Below, piece after piece: positions 41,382 to 50,440 of a stretch of 64,000 bases of DNA. The notes under the pieces were generated by a model, which saw nothing but the letters and a program-made list of their open reading frames with translations, searched no databases and was not told where the DNA came from. A program made the translations under genes and the position numbers. The DNA lies in the NCBI GenBank assembly GCA_963749575.1, contig CAVVNM010000014.1, positions 496,001 to 560,000 of the forward strand, read 5' to 3'. This DNA comes from JAMXLO01 sp963749575. GTDB lineage: Bacteria; Pseudomonadota; Alphaproteobacteria; Acetobacterales; Acetobacteraceae. Within the stretch, counting starts at the first letter, position 1, and every line of letters starts with the position of its first letter.

Positions 41382-42949
41382 TTACTGCGCGATGAACGCC
41401 TTCAGCGCGCCCAGCAGCGCTCTCGGATCGTGATCGCCTTGGTAAACGTCCGGCGGCTCAGGGCCACGTTGCAGCAATGTGTGGATCGCTTCCCAGGCCG
41501 TGCGAGCCGAATACTCGATGGTGAACGCCACCTCCTGCTCGACTTCGACATACTGGCCAATCAGACCGAGATTGGTGGACCCCTCCGGGAACCGGTCGCG
41601 GACGGTTCGTGCGCGTCCGCGGCATCCAGATGTTGTTGACGAAGGGCATGTCGCAGGGAATGCAGATCGAGGACGCCATGATCGCGTCGAACTGCTGGTC
41701 GAACCGCAACTGCCGCAGCACCTCTTCCAGGATCTCCTTCCCGGTGCACTCGGTCATGCGCTTCTTCACGAAGTCGCCGGTCTTGTCGGGATACAGGCCG
41801 TAGCCCCACCAGACTTTCGTGCCATCCGGCTGCCCAAGGACCTCCGGCTGGTGGAAGATCGAAAGCGAAAGCACCCAGCCAGAGTCCTTCAGCGTCACCA
41901 ATCCGCCCCGCCCGGGCTCACTGTTGGTCAGCTTGTTCAACCGGTCGATGAACTCGTTGCCCGTGGTGGTGACAGTGAAGGTGATCCACCGTGAGTCGGC
42001 TATCGCCGCGTCGCCGAAGAACACGCTCGGATCGCCGAAGCCAGGCCGGCTCTCGGCCAGGCGCTGCCACAGTGACCATGTCGCACTGCCGGTGCGCTTC
42101 GGCGCCGGCTCGGTCATCGACCCGGCCGAGAGGTCTGCCGCCTGCGACCCGGTCGTCAGCAGCACGATGTCCTGCGGCCCGACTGCCACGTCGCTGACCA
42201 CACCGGCCCGCTCGCATGTCAGCCGTTCGACCGTGATGCGGTCCGTTACCGGCGCCAGACCGATGTCGCGGACGAAGGTGCCGCTCTCGATCTTCACGCC
42301 GCGCGCCTGGATCCAGGCGACCAGCGGCTCGATGAAGAACTGGTACTGGCAAATCGGCGTGCGCAGGATGTGCTGCATGTCCTCGAGGTCCGGGAACAAG
42401 CCCAGCGCGCGCTTGATATAGCGGCGGAACTCGGTCGCGCCGTGCTGCGGAAGCGACCCCATGATGGTGGACCAGAGCAACCAGAATTCGGTCTGGAAGA
42501 AATCGGTAGGGAAGAACTCCTGGATCCGGCGCCCGTCCATCTCGGCTTCCGACATCAGCGTGAGCTTCACGAGGTCGAAGCCGTGGTGCAGGCTCAGTCC
42601 GTAATGCGGGCTGTGCAGGATCTGGCCGTTGCGGTCGATGACGTGCGCGACGTCATGGAACTGGTTCTGGTTGTTGAAAGTGAAGAAGTCGTCCTTCACC
42701 GACACGGAAGGAGTCGCGGTTCGATGGGACATCCGCCATCAGGGTGAATGTACAGCGGAACTCCGAATCGAACACGGAGCCGGGCAGATTGTAGCCGCTC
42801 GTCGCATCACCGCCCAGGAAGAAGCCGCCGCCAAGCCGCGCTTCCGCCTCATAGACAGTGATGTCCGGGCCGGGCACGCCTGCGTTCCGGATGAGATATG
42901 CGGCTGCGGCCAGTCCGCCGAACCCACCGCCGACGATATGCGCCTGCAT
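41382..42949 (-). pseudogene. Oleate hydratase family protein with two 1-base frameshifts
   Basis: ATG 42949 reads MQAHIVGGGFGGLAAAAYLI (FAD-binding GxGxxG), then TVYEAEARLGGGFFLG and FDSEFRCTFTLMADVPS. An extra T near 42708 shifts frame to SVKDDFFTFNNQNQFHDVAH; the middle part runs through FFPTDFFQTEFWLLWSTIM and PFVNNIWMPR. An extra T near 41591 shifts again to the normal ending EGSTNLGLIGQYVEVEQEVA, then EYSARTAWEAIHTLLQRGPE. Without the two bases it is 521 residues, full length for fatty acid double-bond hydratases (OhyA, MCRA). All parts are conserved, so error or recent decay are both possible. It precedes the RoxA-like gene on the same strand with a 19-base gap. Confidence 0.82.
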
Positions 42950-43234
42950 CGCTCTCCCCTTCGGCTGCCCGCTTCGGCAACGGGCCGTCAATATAGCAAA
43001 TCAATGCGCAGTTGCCATGTGACTTGTGTCACAGTTGCGACGATCGCGCCGAGCCGCAGTCGGACTGGCCTCGCGCCCGGATCAACGCCGATTCCTCAAC
43101 GTTTGACCAGCTCGGACAGCTCAGCCTACGGCGGTTAATAGCGAGCATGGTTCGCAGTCGGCAGCGTCGCAGACGAGCTCGCGTCAACCGCTCACGAGTG
43201 CTTCAACCCGCTCAATCTGTTCCCGGATGGAGAC

Positions 43235-43843
43235 TTAGAAAACCGGATCAGTCGGGGGATGGTGTGGGTCCTGAGCATCGATGTTCACCTCGTAGTCCAG
43301 GGGAAAAGTGCTTATGACTCTAAGCCGGCCGTTTTCAATGCTGATCGAGTAAAGACCAGCTCCGACACCGTTGGGCGGTATGCATGCCGCTATCTCGCCA
43401 ACGCGGCGGGTATTCGTATCGATCGTTCTGAAGGTACTGTGCATGTAATCTATGTTATCCTTCGTCATGCGAGCCGTACCGATGGCTCTGCCGAAAGCCG
43501 CATCCGTATCCTTTACGCAAAACCCATGGTTGTCGACTTTACGTGAAGTCACGTCGTCATAATGACAGGATCCATCCGACGATTTTCCCCACATCTTGTG
43601 GGCGTAATAAAATACGCCGCCTTCGAATTTGATGAATGCAATGGCCAGGCACCGGTAATGACCCAATATCTGCCTGCTTCGAGCGTTTACGCTTCTGACT
43701 TCGCCGTAGTAGACCGGGTCACCGGTTTCCTGCGCCCAAAAGTGCAGACGCGAAGCGATTTCATTAGGATCTGTGATCGTCTGGGCACCGGCAACTGATA
43801 TCGTGCCCAAAGCTATTATGATCGAAGCGATCGCTTTCCACAT
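43235..43843 (-). CDS. Secreted hypothetical protein (202 aa)
   Basis: The N-terminus (MWKAIASIIIALGTISVAGA, cleavage before Q21) is a clear signal peptide. The mature part is about 180 residues with four Cys (in Y-R-C-L, G-S-C-H, G-F-C-V and A-A-C-I-P), which could form two disulfides, and ends in a short Pro/His-rich tail. No family is recognised. It is lower in GC than its neighbours and lies next to IS5 and IS630 remnants, so it may have been acquired. Confidence 0.65.
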   Translation of the reverse strand: MWKAIASIIIALGTISVAGAQTITDPNEIASRLHFWAQETGDPVYYGEVRSVNARSRQILGHYRCLAIAFIKFEGGVFYYAHKMWGKSSDGSCHYDDVTSRKVDNHGFCVKDTDAAFGRAIGTARMTKDNIDYMHSTFRTIDTNTRRVGEIAACIPPNGVGAGLYSISIENGRLRVISTFPLDYEVNIDAQDPHHPPTDPVF

Positions 43844-43879
43844 GACATTGTCCCGTTCTCAGAGGGTGGTATGAACCTG

Positions 43880-44122
43880 AGGCGATTGTAGCGGCTTGCT
43901 TGAGCATGAGGCACGCGAAGGCGACATGGAGTTCAGCCAGCGTGCTGGCGTATCGTTCATAGTCTTTGACCAGCCTGCAACATCGCGTGGCGCATGCGAA
44001 CGACCGCTCACGACCCATTTCCTGGGCAAATGAACGAATCCCCGCTTGGCTTCGGGGAGTTTGACGGCTTCGAGGGCCATGCCGTGATCGCGAGCGGCCT
44101 CACCAGCCAAAGCACATAACAC
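43880..44122 (-). mobile_element. IS5-family transposase remnant (C-terminal part)
   Basis: The minus strand reads D-H-G-M-A-L-E-A-V-K-L-P-E-A-K-R-G-F-V, then after a one-base shift ERSFACATRCCRLVKDYERY and LAELHVAFACLMLKQAA. This is the DDE Glu region (E-R-S-F) and C-terminus of IS5-group transposases. The N-terminal two thirds are missing, so it is inactive. Confidence 0.75.
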
Positions 44123-44329
44123 CCTCTGGTAGCTTCAGGCGTCGGAGTTTGTCACCGAAGTTAGGATTTCGCAACGGCCATGCACTCCTCGCTCCCCGCA
44201 TCTGAGCCGGGAACACGCGGCACGGCGATCGCCATCTTCGCTCCTCTTGCGCTCGGGATCGCAGTCGGCGACCCCGCCCGACGATTTCGTGCCTGATCAA
44301 ACGCGGTGCGGCAAACTGACGCCGCACAA

Positions 44330-44515
44330 TCTCGCGTGCCCCCATGGCACGGCGGAGATCGTGCGGCAGGCCGGGGTCGCCGAGACCGCGGTGTGGCTCT
44401 GGCAGGAGCGCTACATGCGTGCACGGGTCGAGGGTCGGTTGCGCGACAAGACCCGTCCGTCGCCCAATCCCGCCGCGGCCGCCGGAGGTCGCTGAACGGG
44501 TCGTGACGCTCACCG
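44330..44515 (+). mobile_element. IS630-family transposase remnant (N-terminal HTH part)
   Basis: The plus strand reads TAEIVRQAGVAETAVWLWQE, then GRLRDKTRPSPNP, and after a one-base shift PPEVAERVVTLT. This is the DNA-binding N-terminus of IS630 transposases. The catalytic domain is absent here; the C-terminal relic at 24.2 kb belongs to the same family but is too distant to be the same copy. Confidence 0.7.
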
Positions 44516-45104
44516 CGGCAGCAGTCGCAAACAGACTGGCCCGTCGGCCCGGTTGCCGCGAGCGATACGCATCAGCATGTCGCTAGCCAAATTTCGAGGC
44601 CATTCACCAGCACGAAGCGCGCGGCAGGTGACCGGGCTGCCGTTAGCAGCAGAGGCGAAAGGAATGCTGAACGCGGCCGGCGATGGCGACGTACCGCGCC
44701 GGGCGATGCACATTATCCGAGCGTCCCTTGATGCGGCTGCACGATCAGTGCCCGCCGCCTCGACCGACACCAAGGCAGCAATAGCACTATCGTTCAATAG
44801 ACCTGCGTCCGGATTAGTGGGATTGTGGTTGCATCCGATGAGGCCAATAAGTGGAAGGACACTCGCATCGGCAAAGAGAACGGCGACCTCGCGTTTACCA
44901 GACGCGCGGCTGATCGGAAGTCCCGGCACTGCAAAGTGAGGGCAACTTGGTGCTGCCACGCCTCACACTGTCTCGGCGTGGTAGTGCTTTCGACGGGGCG
45001 GCCGCAAATGCTGCATTCCGTGCTATCCGACGTAGCCGTGATCTTGACCAAACAACCTGAATTGATGCCGACTTAAGCAATCCAGCCAGAAAGGGGCAAG
45101 TGTG
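44516..45104. other. Intergenic, no supported gene
   Basis: About 590 bases between the IS630 relic and the aldolase gene. Reading frames of over 120 codons exist on both strands but overlap each other and have no recognisable protein features. The aldolase ribosome binding site (AGGGG, about 45091) is at the right end. Confidence 0.4.
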
Positions 45105-46001
45105 ATGACGACTGACGAGATGAGTGCGCAGATCTCCACCAAGGATGGCTTTTTCGCGGCGCTGGACCAGAGCGGCGGATCGACGCCCGGCGCGCTGCGC
45201 CTCTACGGCATTCCGGACAGCGCCTATAGCGGCGACGGCGAGATGTTCGGGCTCATGCATGCAATGCGCGTTCGCATCATCGGTGCGCCGGCATTCACCG
45301 GCACCAAGGTCATCGGCGCCATCCTGTTCGAGGGCACCATGGATGGGCAGGCGCGGGGAAAACCGGTGCCGGCTTTCCTGTGGGAGGATCGCGGCGTTGT
45401 TCCCTTCGTGAAGGTGGACAAGGGTCTCGAGGCCGAACGCAACGGTGTCCGACTGATGAATCCAATGCCAAAACTCGACGTGGTGCTCGAACGGGCGGTG
45501 AAGCTCGGTGTTTTCGGTACCAAGATGCGTTCAGTCATCAACCTGGCTTCCACGGACGGAATTGCCGCCGTGGTGGCGCAACAGTTCGAAGCGGCAGCGC
45601 AGATCGCGGCGCATGGTCTCATGCCCATCATCGAGCCGGAAGTTCTGATCACCAGTCCGGAAAAAGCATCCGCCGAAGCAATTCTTCTGGCCGAGCTGGC
45701 GCGGCAGCTCGATGCCTTGCCCGAGCCACGTCAGGTGATGCTGAAGCTCACGATCCCGGACGTTCCGGATCATTATTCTGAGCTGATCGAGCACCCGCGG
45801 GTGGCAAGACTTGTCGCACTTTCCGGTGGCTATGCGCGGGCCGATGCCTGCAGGCGCCTCGCCGCGAATCACGGTATGATCGCGAGCTTCTCGCGGGCTT
45901 TGGTCGAGGGGCTCACGCACTCGATGAGCGATGCGGAGTTCGATACCGCCCTCGCCGAATCGATCGACGAGATCTATCGCGCCTCGACAGTGAAGGTGTG
46001 A
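45105..46001 (+). CDS. fda: Fructose-bisphosphate aldolase, class I
   Basis: A 298-residue class I aldolase of the bacterial (Fda) type, which cleaves fructose 1,6-bisphosphate to dihydroxyacetone phosphate and glyceraldehyde 3-phosphate through a Schiff base. DGFFAALDQSGGSTPGALRL (about 13-32) is the conserved N-terminal block; KMRSVINL, LMPIIEPEV and the catalytic Lys in V-M-L-K-L-T-I-P are present, with ALSGGYAR for phosphate binding. ATG 45105 is used; GTG 45102 directly before it is also possible. It complements the glk-pgi operon at 1.8-8.2 kb. It stands alone among IS and pseudogene relics. Confidence 0.93.
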   Translation: MTTDEMSAQISTKDGFFAALDQSGGSTPGALRLYGIPDSAYSGDGEMFGLMHAMRVRIIGAPAFTGTKVIGAILFEGTMDGQARGKPVPAFLWEDRGVVPFVKVDKGLEAERNGVRLMNPMPKLDVVLERAVKLGVFGTKMRSVINLASTDGIAAVVAQQFEAAAQIAAHGLMPIIEPEVLITSPEKASAEAILLAELARQLDALPEPRQVMLKLTIPDVPDHYSELIEHPRVARLVALSGGYARADACRRLAANHGMIASFSRALVEGLTHSMSDAEFDTALAESIDEIYRASTVKV

Positions 46002-46214
46002 CCGACCGCGCCGCTCGCGGAACCGGCGAATGAGGTCGTTGTGGAGCCATCAGCCCCGAGGGTGAATGGAGTCAGAGCGTCCGCCAGAATCATGCTGCTC
46101 GGCCGATTGCCCTCGGTCGCTCCGAGTATTTCGGCCGCGCCGTGGCGCTCAGAGCCCGCGTTTCCCAGACCGTGGACGGTGGGCCGCGCAGGGTTGCGTC
46201 CGGCAGCATAGTCG

Positions 46215-46625
46215 TTACTTCAAAACAATGGTGATGGCCGACACATGCAGCGCCTTGCTGCTTCGGTGCTCCACATCGAACAGCAGCCCACGGCGGCGCG
46301 TGTAACACCACCAGGTGATGCCGATGCAGCTCACGTAGAATGCCAGGAAGCCGTACAGCGCGCATTCTGCACCCGCGGTCGCGGCGATCGACGTCACGAA
46401 GCTCTTGGGGATGAAGAAGGCTCCGAACGCCGCAACGGCCGACGTGAAGCCTATGATGGCCGCCGATTCCTTGTCGGATTGCTTGACCAGGTCTGCGCCT
46501 GACAGATTGGGTTCAAGCCGGGTGATTTCCTTGCGCATGATGGCCGGAATCATCTGGAAGGTCGACGCGTTGCCGACACCACTCGCCGCGAACAGAAACA
46601 GGAAACTGCCAAAGAACATCGGGAC
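46215..46625 (-). pseudogene. Nitrate/nitrite transporter (NarK) C-terminal remnant
   Basis: The 134 codons read MFFGSFLFLFAASGVGNAST and F-Q-M-I-P-A-I-M, then a region with A-A-I-I-G-F-T-S-A-V-A-A-F-G-A-F-F-I-P and two more helices. This is the last third of a NarK/NasA-type MFS transporter. The first nine helices are missing and the break lies near 46625, where a parvulin remnant starts on the other strand. Confidence 0.78.
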
Positions 46626-46639
46626 GCGGTCGGGTCACC

Positions 46640-47178
46640 TTTCACGCCGATGGCGTAAAGTATGCCGACGGTTCCGAGGCTCGCGCGCCCTTCTCGAGAC
46701 CGAGATCCGGGTCCCACAGGCCGATGAAGCGTCGTGCCACCGCTACTACCAAGCCAATCAACGGCGGTTTTGGAGTGCGGACCTGTTCGAGCCGCTGCAC
46801 ATCCTGTCCGAGCGGCCCGCGACGATCAGGTCGCCTATGCGGCCGTGATCGAGCGCGCACAGTTCGTGCTCGCTGAGCTTCGAACCAACCGGGACCGGTT
46901 CGAAGGCTTGGCTCGCGACCTGTCGGACTGCCCGTCGGGCGGCGTGGGCGACCGCCTCGGCCAGGTGGTGTGCGGCGACACCACGCCAGAATTCGAAGCC
47001 GCGCTGGCGGCGACGGACGCTGGGCAGATTGCCGTTCGCTCAGGTCCGCGAGCGCATCGCAACCTACCTGGAGGACAGCGCCTGGCGTCACGCCGTTGCG
47101 CAATATGTCGCGGTTCTGGCCGGCGCGGCGGACATCGCGGGCTTTGACATGCCGGGTGCGTCGCCTTTGGTGCAGTAG
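46640..47178 (+). pseudogene. Parvulin-type peptidyl-prolyl isomerase (PpiC/NifM-like) remnant
   Basis: Three successive frames give ALLETEIRVPQADEASCHRY (near 46690), then VIERAQFVLAELRTNRDRF, LARDLSDCPSGGVGDRLGQV and TTPEFEAALAATDAGQIA, and finally RERIATYLEDSAWRHAVAQY with A-G-F-D-M-P-G-A before TAG at 47176. This is the end of a parvulin domain as found in nar (nitrate reductase) operons. It needs at least two frame changes and lacks its N-terminus. With the narK piece it marks a lost nitrate respiration locus. Confidence 0.75.
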
Positions 47179-47187
47179 GAGTTGCCC

Positions 47188-47349
47188 GTGGTACGGCATC
47201 TTGTCGAGCACGGTGCCGAGGACATCTGGCTCGACCTTCTCGGCACGATGTCCGGCTCGGCGCAGCCCGGCGCGGTGGCAATCGAGCGCATGCTCGCCTA
47301 TGCATTTCCGGACAAGCTACGGGTGCGTGTCACACGGAGCGGTCAGTGA
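47188..47349 (+). CDS. Small ORF after parvulin remnant (53 aa)
   Basis: GTG 47188 has AGGAG six bases upstream, overlapping the parvulin stop, and the frame runs 53 codons (V-V-R-H-L-V-E-H-G-A-E-D-I-W-L-D-L-L-G...) to TGA at 47347. Composition is protein-like with acidic helices, but no family is recognised. It may be the last gene of the old nar operon or its fragment. Confidence 0.35.
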   Translation: MVRHLVEHGAEDIWLDLLGTMSGSAQPGAVAIERMLAYAFPDKLRVRVTRSGQ

Positions 47350-47914
47350 ACGCCATTGCCCCCGCCTTCGGATACGTCACCGGCGCAGTCTGTGCCATGC
47401 ACTGCTCGGGGTCGACAAATATCTACGGCCAAAGCAGTTGGCTGACCAACTACGCCAGACGATCCCCGCCGGCCGACGATGTGCCCTTGCCCGAATGCGC
47501 CATGCCCCATCATGCCGGATTCAAAGGCAGCTCAAAGCCCGCAATATCGCCGCATACCTTCGGTGCCATAACGCCTCGAACCAACCAACTCGATCGCCTG
47601 AATATACTCTATTTCGTCCGGCTGCGGACGGCTGCGGCAGCATGAGTTTCGCGGTCCTCACCGCTACATCAGTTTAGCCGACATGCGTTGTTCTTTCGTT
47701 GGGACCCAGCAAGTCTGAATGGCGTCAGCTGACCGTAGCGGGCCATCCCGCGGACCACCAAGACACGTAGTCCATAGCTTGATTCGCCAACACTTGATTG
47801 CGGCACAGCGGAGCATGGAACGCTGTAGACTACGCCCCGACCGCTGCGCTCCGTGGACAACCCTCCCGATTCGGTGCACACAGCCGCCATCCCCGAACCG
47901 CCCAGGACCAAAAG
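47350..47914. other. Intergenic, nothing recognised
   Basis: 565 bases without a supported gene. The sequence has lower GC and frequent stops in most frames. The M20 peptidase promoter should lie near the right end. Confidence 0.4.
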
Positions 47915-49039
47915 ATGCCGCAGACCGATGTGGGACGCTCCGAGGACCTTCTGGCCGAGCTGGCCACCTGGGTGACGATGGAAACCCCCACCACGGATCC
48001 CGCTTCGGTCAACCGCCTGATGGACGTGGCCCATGGCGAGCTGGCGTCGGCAGGTGCCGTGCTCACCCGCATCCCCGGTCGCGACGGCTACGGCGACAAC
48101 CTGATTGCACGCACACCGGGCGAGGGGAAGCCGGTGCTGGTGGCGGGGCATCTCGACACGGTATGGTCGCACGGCACGCTGGACGACATGCCGTACCAGG
48201 TGAACGGCACGAAGGCGCACGGGCCGGGCATCTACGACATGAAGGCAGGCAGCTTCCTTGCGTTCCACGCGGTGCGCTCGATCCTGCGCCAGAAGGTGGC
48301 CACGCGCCGGCCGGTTGTGCTGCTGCTGACGCCGGACGAGGAGGTGGGCAGCCCCACCTCGCGGGAATGGATCGAGCGCGAGGCGGCGGCGGCCACCTGC
48401 GTGCTGATCCCGGAACCCGCCGGCCACGGTGGCGCCTGCGTTACCGCGCGCAAGGGCGTGGGTCGGTTCGTGATGCGGGTGGAAGGCCGTGGCGCGCATT
48501 CCGGCGGGGCGTTCGAGGAGGGCGCATCGGCGGTGGTGGAGCTGGCGCGGCAGATCGTGCGCATCCACGACATGGTCGACCTCGACCGCGGTATCACGCT
48601 GAACGCGGCGCCGGTGTGGGGCGGGTCGCGGCCGAACGTGATCTCGCCGGATGCCGGGTGCGAGATCGACCTGCGGGTGAACTCGGCGGAGGACGGCGCG
48701 CATATGGAGCGGACGCTGCTGGCGAGCACGGCGTTGACCCGGGGATGCCGCGTGGTGGTGGAGGGCGGCATGAACCGCCCACCTTACACGGAAGCGCCAG
48801 GCATCCTGGCGCTGTACGACAAGGCGCGCGACATCGCCGAGACAGTCGGAATCGCGCTGCCGCGGCAGCATCGTGGCGGCGGGTCTGACGGTAATTTCAC
48901 CGCGGCGATGGGCGTGCCGACGCTGGATGGACTTGGCTGCCCGGGCTCTGGTGCGCATGCACGCCACGAGCACATACTGTGGCAGCAGCTCGCGCCGCGT
49001 GCTGCGCTGATGGCGGGACTGCTGGAGACTCTGGAGTAA
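47915..49039 (+). CDS. M20 family zinc peptidase (glutamate carboxypeptidase-like)
   Basis: A 374-residue M20 metallopeptidase close to carboxypeptidase G2. Zinc ligands and catalytic residues are visible: H79 and D81 in G-H-L-D-T-V-W, bridging D108 in G-I-Y-D-M-K-A-G, catalytic E142 with E143 in T-P-D-E-E-V-G-S, and the late His in G-A-H-A-R-H-E-H. There is no signal peptide from ATG 47915. Such enzymes remove C-terminal Glu or hydrolyse related amides. It starts a plus-strand run with an MBOAT acyltransferase 21 bases downstream. Confidence 0.88.
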   Translation: MPQTDVGRSEDLLAELATWVTMETPTTDPASVNRLMDVAHGELASAGAVLTRIPGRDGYGDNLIARTPGEGKPVLVAGHLDTVWSHGTLDDMPYQVNGTKAHGPGIYDMKAGSFLAFHAVRSILRQKVATRRPVVLLLTPDEEVGSPTSREWIEREAAAATCVLIPEPAGHGGACVTARKGVGRFVMRVEGRGAHSGGAFEEGASAVVELARQIVRIHDMVDLDRGITLNAAPVWGGSRPNVISPDAGCEIDLRVNSAEDGAHMERTLLASTALTRGCRVVVEGGMNRPPYTEAPGILALYDKARDIAETVGIALPRQHRGGGSDGNFTAAMGVPTLDGLGCPGSGAHARHEHILWQQLAPRAALMAGLLETLE

Positions 49040-49060
49040 CGATTTGTCGGCGACAGCGCC

Positions 49061-50440
49061 ATGCTGTTCAACTCCCAGGTATTTATCTGCGGCTTTCTAC
49101 CAATCGTGCTGGCACTGTACTACGCGTGCGCCGAATACCGGACTGCGAGACAGGCAATCGTCGTGGCCGCGTCGCTGCTGTTCTATGGTTGGTGGGACAT
49201 CCGCTTCGTCCCGCTGCTCGCCGGACTGACCGTCGCCAACTGGCTGATCGCACGTTGGTTTGCGGCCGCCCGCGCCAAGTGGATTCCGGTACTCGGCGTG
49301 GCACTGAACCTTGCCGTCCTCGGCCTGTTCAAGTACGCTGACTTCTTCCGCGGCACCGCTGACGCGCTGCTGGGCGAGGCGTTCCATCCCTGGAACCTGA
49401 TCCTGCCGCTGGGCATCAGCTTCTTTGTATTCCAAAAGATTTCCTACCTGATTGATGTCCGCCGCGGCGACCGGCACATTTACGGCTTCCTCGACTTCTG
49501 CATGTTTGTCACGTTCTTCCCACAGCTCATCGCCGGCCCGATCGTCCGCCACAACGAGATCATCTATCAGTTTGGCCTCGATCCGCGCCGCCCGGAAGTG
49601 TGGGAGAACCTGTCACGTGGCTTCGTGCTGTTCGTGATCGGCGTGGCGAAAAAGGTCGCACTGGCCGACACGCTGGCGATGGTTGGCGATCCGCTGTTCG
49701 CCAAGTCAATCGGCGCGTCGCTGTCCGCGGCCGAGGCCTGGACCGCCACCGGCGCCTACACGTTGCAGATCTATTTCGATTTTTCCGGGTATTCCGACAT
49801 GGCGATCGGCCTTGCGCTGATGTTCGGTCTGCGCCTGCCGCTGAACTTCAATGCGCCCTATCGCGCCGTGTCGATCCGCGACTTCTGGCGACGCTGGCAC
49901 ATGACGCTGTCGCGCTTCCTGCGCGACTATCTCTACATCCCGCTCGGCGGCAACCGCCGCGGCCGGTCGCGCCAAGCGGTGAACGTGATTGTCACCATGC
50001 TGCTCGGCGGCCTGTGGCACGGTGCCAACTGGACGTTCGTCGCCTGGGGCGGACTGCATGGCGCGGCGCTGGCAGTGAACCATGTCTGGCAGGGCACCGG
50101 CTTCCGCATGCCGCGCCCCATCGCCTGGGCGCTGACGCTGCTGTTCGTGATGGGATCCTGGGTGCTGTTCCGCTCCGCTAACTTCGCCACAGCTGGCGAC
50201 GTGCTGCTGTCGATGCTCGGACAACATGGCGCCGGCAAGGTCTCGCTCGACCGCGAATTCGTCGTGGCGCTGATTGGCGGCGCTGCCATCGTGCTGGTCG
50301 GCCCGACCAGCCAGGAACTGGCGCTGGAGAAGCTTAACCCCAGGGCGTGGATGGCGATGCCGGCCGGTATCGGGCTCGCCTATCTGCTGCTACTGGTCGG
50401 CGGTCGGCTCCCGAATGTCTTCATCTACTTCCAGTTCTGA
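49061..50440 (+). CDS. MBOAT family O-acyltransferase (AlgI/DltB-like)
   Basis: A 459-residue polytopic membrane protein with the AlgI pattern: MLFNSQVFICGFLPIVLALY start, YGWWDIRFVPLL, the P-L-G-I-S-F-F-V-F-Q segment, DFWRRWHMTLSRFLRDYLYI (about 271-290), PLGGNRRG and the catalytic His in G-G-L-W-H-G-A-N-W (about 310). MBOAT proteins move acyl (usually acetyl) groups across the membrane onto extracellular glycans. The next gene, overlapping by 26 bases, encodes an AlgJ/SGNH-like partner, so the two form a two-part O-acetylation system. The acceptor polymer is unknown: no polysaccharide synthase is in the window. Confidence 0.92.
   Translation: MLFNSQVFICGFLPIVLALYYACAEYRTARQAIVVAASLLFYGWWDIRFVPLLAGLTVANWLIARWFAAARAKWIPVLGVALNLAVLGLFKYADFFRGTADALLGEAFHPWNLILPLGISFFVFQKISYLIDVRRGDRHIYGFLDFCMFVTFFPQLIAGPIVRHNEIIYQFGLDPRRPEVWENLSRGFVLFVIGVAKKVALADTLAMVGDPLFAKSIGASLSAAEAWTATGAYTLQIYFDFSGYSDMAIGLALMFGLRLPLNFNAPYRAVSIRDFWRRWHMTLSRFLRDYLYIPLGGNRRGRSRQAVNVIVTMLLGGLWHGANWTFVAWGGLHGAALAVNHVWQGTGFRMPRPIAWALTLLFVMGSWVLFRSANFATAGDVLLSMLGQHGAGKVSLDREFVVALIGGAAIVLVGPTSQELALEKLNPRAWMAMPAGIGLAYLLLLVGGRLPNVFIYFQF

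Noticed and set aside
44553..44939. Open frame of 128 codons on the plus strand
   Set aside because: It overlaps another long frame on the minus strand, has no ribosome binding site and no protein features, and lies among IS relics.
46060..46105. Possible fifth copy of the degenerate repeat
   Set aside because: GAGTCAGAGCGTCCGCC resembles the core only over about ten bases, and the flanking blocks are missing.
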